A DNA stretch of 64,000 bases from Molossus alvarezi (taxonomy: Eukaryota > Chordata > Mammalia > Chiroptera > Molossidae). A program made the position numbers and the translations under genes. The notes under the pieces are model-generated. The model was not told the DNA's origin and did not search any database. It saw only the letters and a program-made list of their open reading frames with translations. This document shows, piece after piece, positions 60,430 through 64,000 of this stretch (positions within the stretch are counted from its first letter, which is position 1; every line of letters starts with the position of its first letter). The stretch lies in assembly GCA_037176705.1 (NCBI GenBank), contig CM073891.1, positions 52,392,571-52,456,570 of the forward strand, given 5' to 3'.

Positions 60430-60910
60430 TTATTATGGCAGCACCCCACTTCTGGCTCTCAGAATCTGTACTGGTTACCTCCTCTTGTGATACAAATTAC
60501 CCCAAAATTTAGCAGCTGAAAACAAGTTATTATCTTACAGTCTGGGTGGGTTAGGAATCTGGGTGCAGCCTAACTGGGTCCTCTGCCTCAAGATCCCTTA
60601 TGAAGTTATAATTGTGGGCTCGTTTGAAGGTTCAGCAGGGGAGAATCTGCTTTCAGTTCAGATCCTGTTAGATGGAGGCCTCTTTGAGTTCCTTGTGGGT
60701 CTCTTTCATAGGGCAGTTAGTTGACAACATGTCTAGCTGGCTTCCATCGCAGCAAAAGATGAAAGCAAGACAGAAGCCAGTATCTTTCTGTAACCTAATC
60801 TTGGAAGTAACATCCGTCACTTTTGCCCTATTTTCTAGGTCATAAACAAATCATTAGGTCCAGCCTACACATGAGAGAAAATTGTACAAGTCCTTGAGAG
60901 GCAGGGATCT
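60430..60910. repeat. ancient dispersed repeat, probably LTR class
   Basis: 'acaaattaccccaaaattta', 'ttatcttacagtctgggtgg' and 'ctaactgggtcctctgcctc' form a familiar mammal-wide repeat. I believe it is of the ERVL/MaLR LTR class but cannot confirm the family. Confidence 0.5.
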
Positions 60911-61339
60911 TTGCAAACCATCTAAGCAGCTATATGATTTTTGGCCACTATTTGCATGTTATGGTAAATCTGCATTTGCTGGATTTGAAATTAGAAGAGA
61001 GTGTCTTGAACACACCAATGAAATATTATTTACATAACACATTTAATAGTTTCTTTACAACTTATAACTTACTGAGACTTGAAAATAATTTTACAAGCTT
61101 ACTTCATACAAACCAAGTTTTGTTTCTACACAAATGTACCTGTTACTCATATATTCCAATGAAGTATGATGCCATATAAGACTTTTAAGAGATTTTGTAA
61201 TCAAACAACATCTGACTATTGGACAAATGAATCATGTACCCATGAAATGAAATAAATGATTTTACTCTTATCCTAGATTAATTTTAAGATAATAGTTATT
61301 TCTTTACTTTTTAGTGTAGTCTTTGAATTATGGTAGAAG

Positions 61340-61385
61340 AAGTAACATTACTTAACATTACTTACACTTACACTTACACTTTACT
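61340..61385. repeat. short tandem (TTACAC)n-like repeat
   Basis: Repeated 'aacattactt' and 'acacttac' units in tandem, imperfect. Confidence 0.6.
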
Positions 61386-61389
61386 ATAT

Positions 61390-62370
61390 ACTAAATATAG
61401 GTAATATGGCTCCAGAGTAATTATACTTACAACACACATATGAAGAAATATCCCACTATTTTTGGTACTGGAGGATGGGGACTGGGAAGAATAGTTGCAA
61501 TATCTCATACTTATTCTGGAAAATATATTTTCATTGAAAGATGGGAAACTTTGAAGCTTTTTTCTTTGTTAATCATATTTTGATGTATTCATTATTCTTG
61601 CCCCAAACCTCTTTAACTCTTGGCACAGAAACCACTTAACTCTAACATATAGGCATGGCATACTGGCCTGAAAAATAATAGTAATTATTTTTTCTTTCTC
61701 TTTTTATTGTCAAATGTCAATAACCCTCCCCTTTCTTCTCTCTATCCATCACCAAACTATTGTCTGTGTCTGTGGGTTATGCATATATATCCTTTGGCTA
61801 ATCCCTTCACCATCTTTCATCTAGTTAAGTAATTTTTTTATTCAAGGATTTTAGAAATATGATGTTTCCTCCATGTTTCCCAGAATGTATGGTGGTATGT
61901 TGGTAGTTATGCTTAAAATGAAGTGGAGGAAGAGAGTGTGTATAGATGCCTAAAGGTTTTCATTTCAAAGTTGCAACTAAATCTCTGATTGTTGTGTGAT
62001 ACTGAGATAAATTGCCAACAACAAAAGCAATGTTATTAAATAACATTGTGAATATCCAACCATATTTTAGAATACCATATAACACAGTTCCTTTCTAGAT
62101 TATTCCTAATAAATAAAATTGTCTTTCTTTTTCTCTTTTACAGGTAATCTAGATGGGTAACATCATAGTAGGTATGTGCTAATTGATAAATGCTAGTTGG
62201 TAAATTTTTTAAATGGCTGTATTTGATATATTTTGTTTGGGTAAATAAAGTCTGTAGTTTAGCTGATGACTTGATAGGATCCTAATATGCAAGTTAAATA
62301 GAGGCAGACCCAATGTATGAATATGTGAAATTATTTCTGGAATTTATTGGTTGGTTAATTATTCTACAAA
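61390..62370. other. AT-rich, nothing recognised
   Basis: No supported exon. A splice-like pair near 62,144-62,172 contains an in-frame stop in phase 0. Confidence 0.35.
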
Positions 62371-62374
62371 TATT

Positions 62375-62620
62375 ATATAATTATTGGTTTGGCATCAATC
62401 AGAATAGGGTTAGAATTCCGATTTTACCACTTTCTACATACATGGGCAAATTACCTAACTTCTCTGTGGCTCAGCTGCCACATGTGAAAAAATAGAAATA
62501 GTAGTAAATGCCTATCATATAAGGTTGTTATAAGGATTAAACAAGATTTTATATATATATATGAAATACCTTAGCACAGTGTCTGACATATGGTAAAAGT
62601 TTAAGAAATAATACTCATTT
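62375..62620 (+). repeat. MIR, nearly full length
   Basis: 'gttagaattccgattttacc', 'acttctctgtggctcagctg', 'gttgttataaggattaaaca' and 'cttagcacagtgtctgacat' follow MIR in order. An AT run (62,552-62,562) interrupts it. Confidence 0.82.
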
Positions 62621-62639
62621 TTATTATTGTTATTGTTCT

Positions 62640-63400
62640 AATCCTAGACCAAAACTAATAGTAGCTAATGGTATGTTAGGCCTGATCACCACGTGTGATG
62701 CTGTGCCTGCTGGAGGAAGAATTTCAGGTTTCAAGATAGTTTAGATAAAACTTTTCTCTATCCCAAATAGCATCTGCTTGCCTATTCGGCAAAGGCACAC
62801 TCTGAGCTCTTCGAGTGGTCATGGTGTTTTAGTCCTTAGAGGGTGGGGGGTTTGGGATAGGAAAGTGGGATCTTTGTAGGGGATATTGGGCACCAGTATG
62901 AATGCTCAGGGCCTCCTAGTTTTGTCCTTTTTGACATTTGACATTTTCCTTTTTTTTGTGCTAATTGAAATAGTGAAGATGTCCAACAATCCTTTTCACT
63001 ATTACCTCTGGATTTTCTGGCTTAAAGTGCTCATTCTTTAAGTTTTCTAGAGATTGTAACTTTTATGTTGAATGGGGGATAAATAGAATATGAAGGCTTC
63101 CTCAGTGATAATTATAAATCATTTTAACTAACACATGACAGAAGGACTTAACCTCTGTTCCAGTGGCAAATAAAGATTTACTGTTGACTCTTCAGGCCAT
63201 TTCATCAGGAGGATGTGTCTGGGAATAGTCAGGAAAGTTTCTAGTGTGAACAGAAAGGTATGCTGACAAGAAGCTGAGCTAGCTGTGAAGACCTAGACAT
63301 GGATATAGTTTGTAGCAGTAAGGGAAGAAGGGGGAAGGAGGAGAATCTTCCAAAAAAGAGGCACAGCTTGTTAGGCAAATGTGAACTTGAGAAATACATA
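62640..63400. other. AT-rich, nothing recognised
   Basis: No exon or clear repeat seen. Confidence 0.35.
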
Positions 63401-63406
63401 TATTGA

Positions 63407-63503
63407 ATATAATATAATATAATATAATATAATATAATATAATGTAATATAATATAATATAATTATAATATAATATAATTAATATAATTAATATAATATA
63501 ATG
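63407..63503. repeat. (ATAATATA)n simple repeat
   Basis: Roughly 95 bp of 5-mer TATAA/ATAAT units with a few length variants, directly seen. Confidence 0.92.
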
Positions 63504-63654
63504 GTAGTATTATTCTTGGGTAGAAATGTGGGTACATAAAGAAAATACCATTCTGTCTAAAATTGGAAATAGTTATTTATCCATACTTGAAAAAATGGTA
63601 ATAGCAAGAATGAAATGTACAATAATTTATATCTGTACAGATGGTTTCATACTC

Positions 63655-64000
63655 TTTTTTATTATTTTTATTTTATTTATTTATTTTTATTAATTTATTT
63701 TTGTTACAGATGTTTCTCCTTTTTTTCCCATTGACACTCTCCTCCCCATCCCTCCCCCACCCCGTCTCCAGCTTTGTTGTCCATGTCCACTGGTGATGCA
63801 TACATGCATATGAGTTCTGTGGTTTATCTCTTCTCTCCCTCCACCACCCCTCTTCTGAGGATTGTCAGTCTGTACCCTATTTCCATGTTTCTGGGTCTAC
63901 CCTGTTCCTCAGGCTGCTATGTTCATTATATTCTACAAACAAGTGAGATCATATCATATTTGTCTTTCTCTGCTTGGCATTTTTTTTGCTTAGGATAATA
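63655..64000 (-). mobile_element. L1 3' end, runs off window
   Basis: A T-rich start, then 'tttttgttacagatgtttct' and 'gagttctgtggtttatctct', the reversed L1 3'UTR also seen at 37,260 and 54,730. The element continues past the window edge. Confidence 0.9.

Noticed and set aside
62143..62172. Micro-exon between TTTTACAG and GTATGT
   Set aside because: Phase 0 contains a stop (GTA ATC TAG) and nothing else supports an exon.

Overview
The window is mammalian nuclear DNA and almost certainly comes from a bat of the Yangochiroptera. About twenty tRNA-derived SINEs of the VES type are scattered on both strands. They share a 'GCCCTGGCTGG...CTCAGTGGTTAGAGC' head, a pyrimidine-rich middle and an A-rich tail. 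They are interleaved with several layers of L1 retrotransposon. No bacterial, plasmid or phage feature is present. The species call is inference from repeat type only.

Region A (1 to about 17,100) is GC-rich. It carries nine consecutive exons, read on the minus strand, of a gene closely related to CCDC88C (Daple), a coiled-coil guanine-nucleotide exchange modulator and Dishevelled/G-protein scaffold. Every exon is open, every splice site I checked is GT/AG, and every exon phase joins, giving about 702 codons of uninterrupted coiled coil that runs off the left edge. The protein is much more diverged than I would expect for the true bat Daple orthologue. The N-terminal HOOK-domain exons are absent: the CCDC88C-like DNA stops just upstream of the 17,100 exon, at a VES SINE. 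I infer a 5'-truncated paralogue.

Region B (about 17,200 to 29,000) switches sharply to AT-rich DNA. It holds a minus-strand exon with a start codon (17,716-17,876), old L1 DNA and SINEs. It ends in a CpG-rich, apparently bidirectional promoter (about 28,530-28,960) with CCAAT boxes, a GC box and an RFX/X-box-like motif. A non-coding first exon with a good splice donor faces left from this promoter and a short coding first exon faces right. The left-facing start-codon exon ends in the same phase in which the first CCDC88C-like exon begins, so a chimeric transcript is possible. That is the most interesting hypothesis in the window.

Region C (29,000 to 64,000) looks like the introns of the right-facing gene, which I do not recognise. 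Two phase-0 candidate exons (35,745-35,900 and 49,000-49,137) sit in it. The rest is dominated by repeats: an ORF1-only (HAL1-like) element, a 5'-truncated L1 carrying a SINE insertion, a full-length but dead L1 with perfect 16-bp target-site duplications (40,104-45,941), several truncated or inverted L1 copies, many VES SINEs, one mariner MITE, two Tigger-type DNA transposon relics, MIR elements and microsatellites.

No alignments or database searches were run. Family names rest on recollection of the Daple, L1, VES, MIR, Tigger and mariner families.
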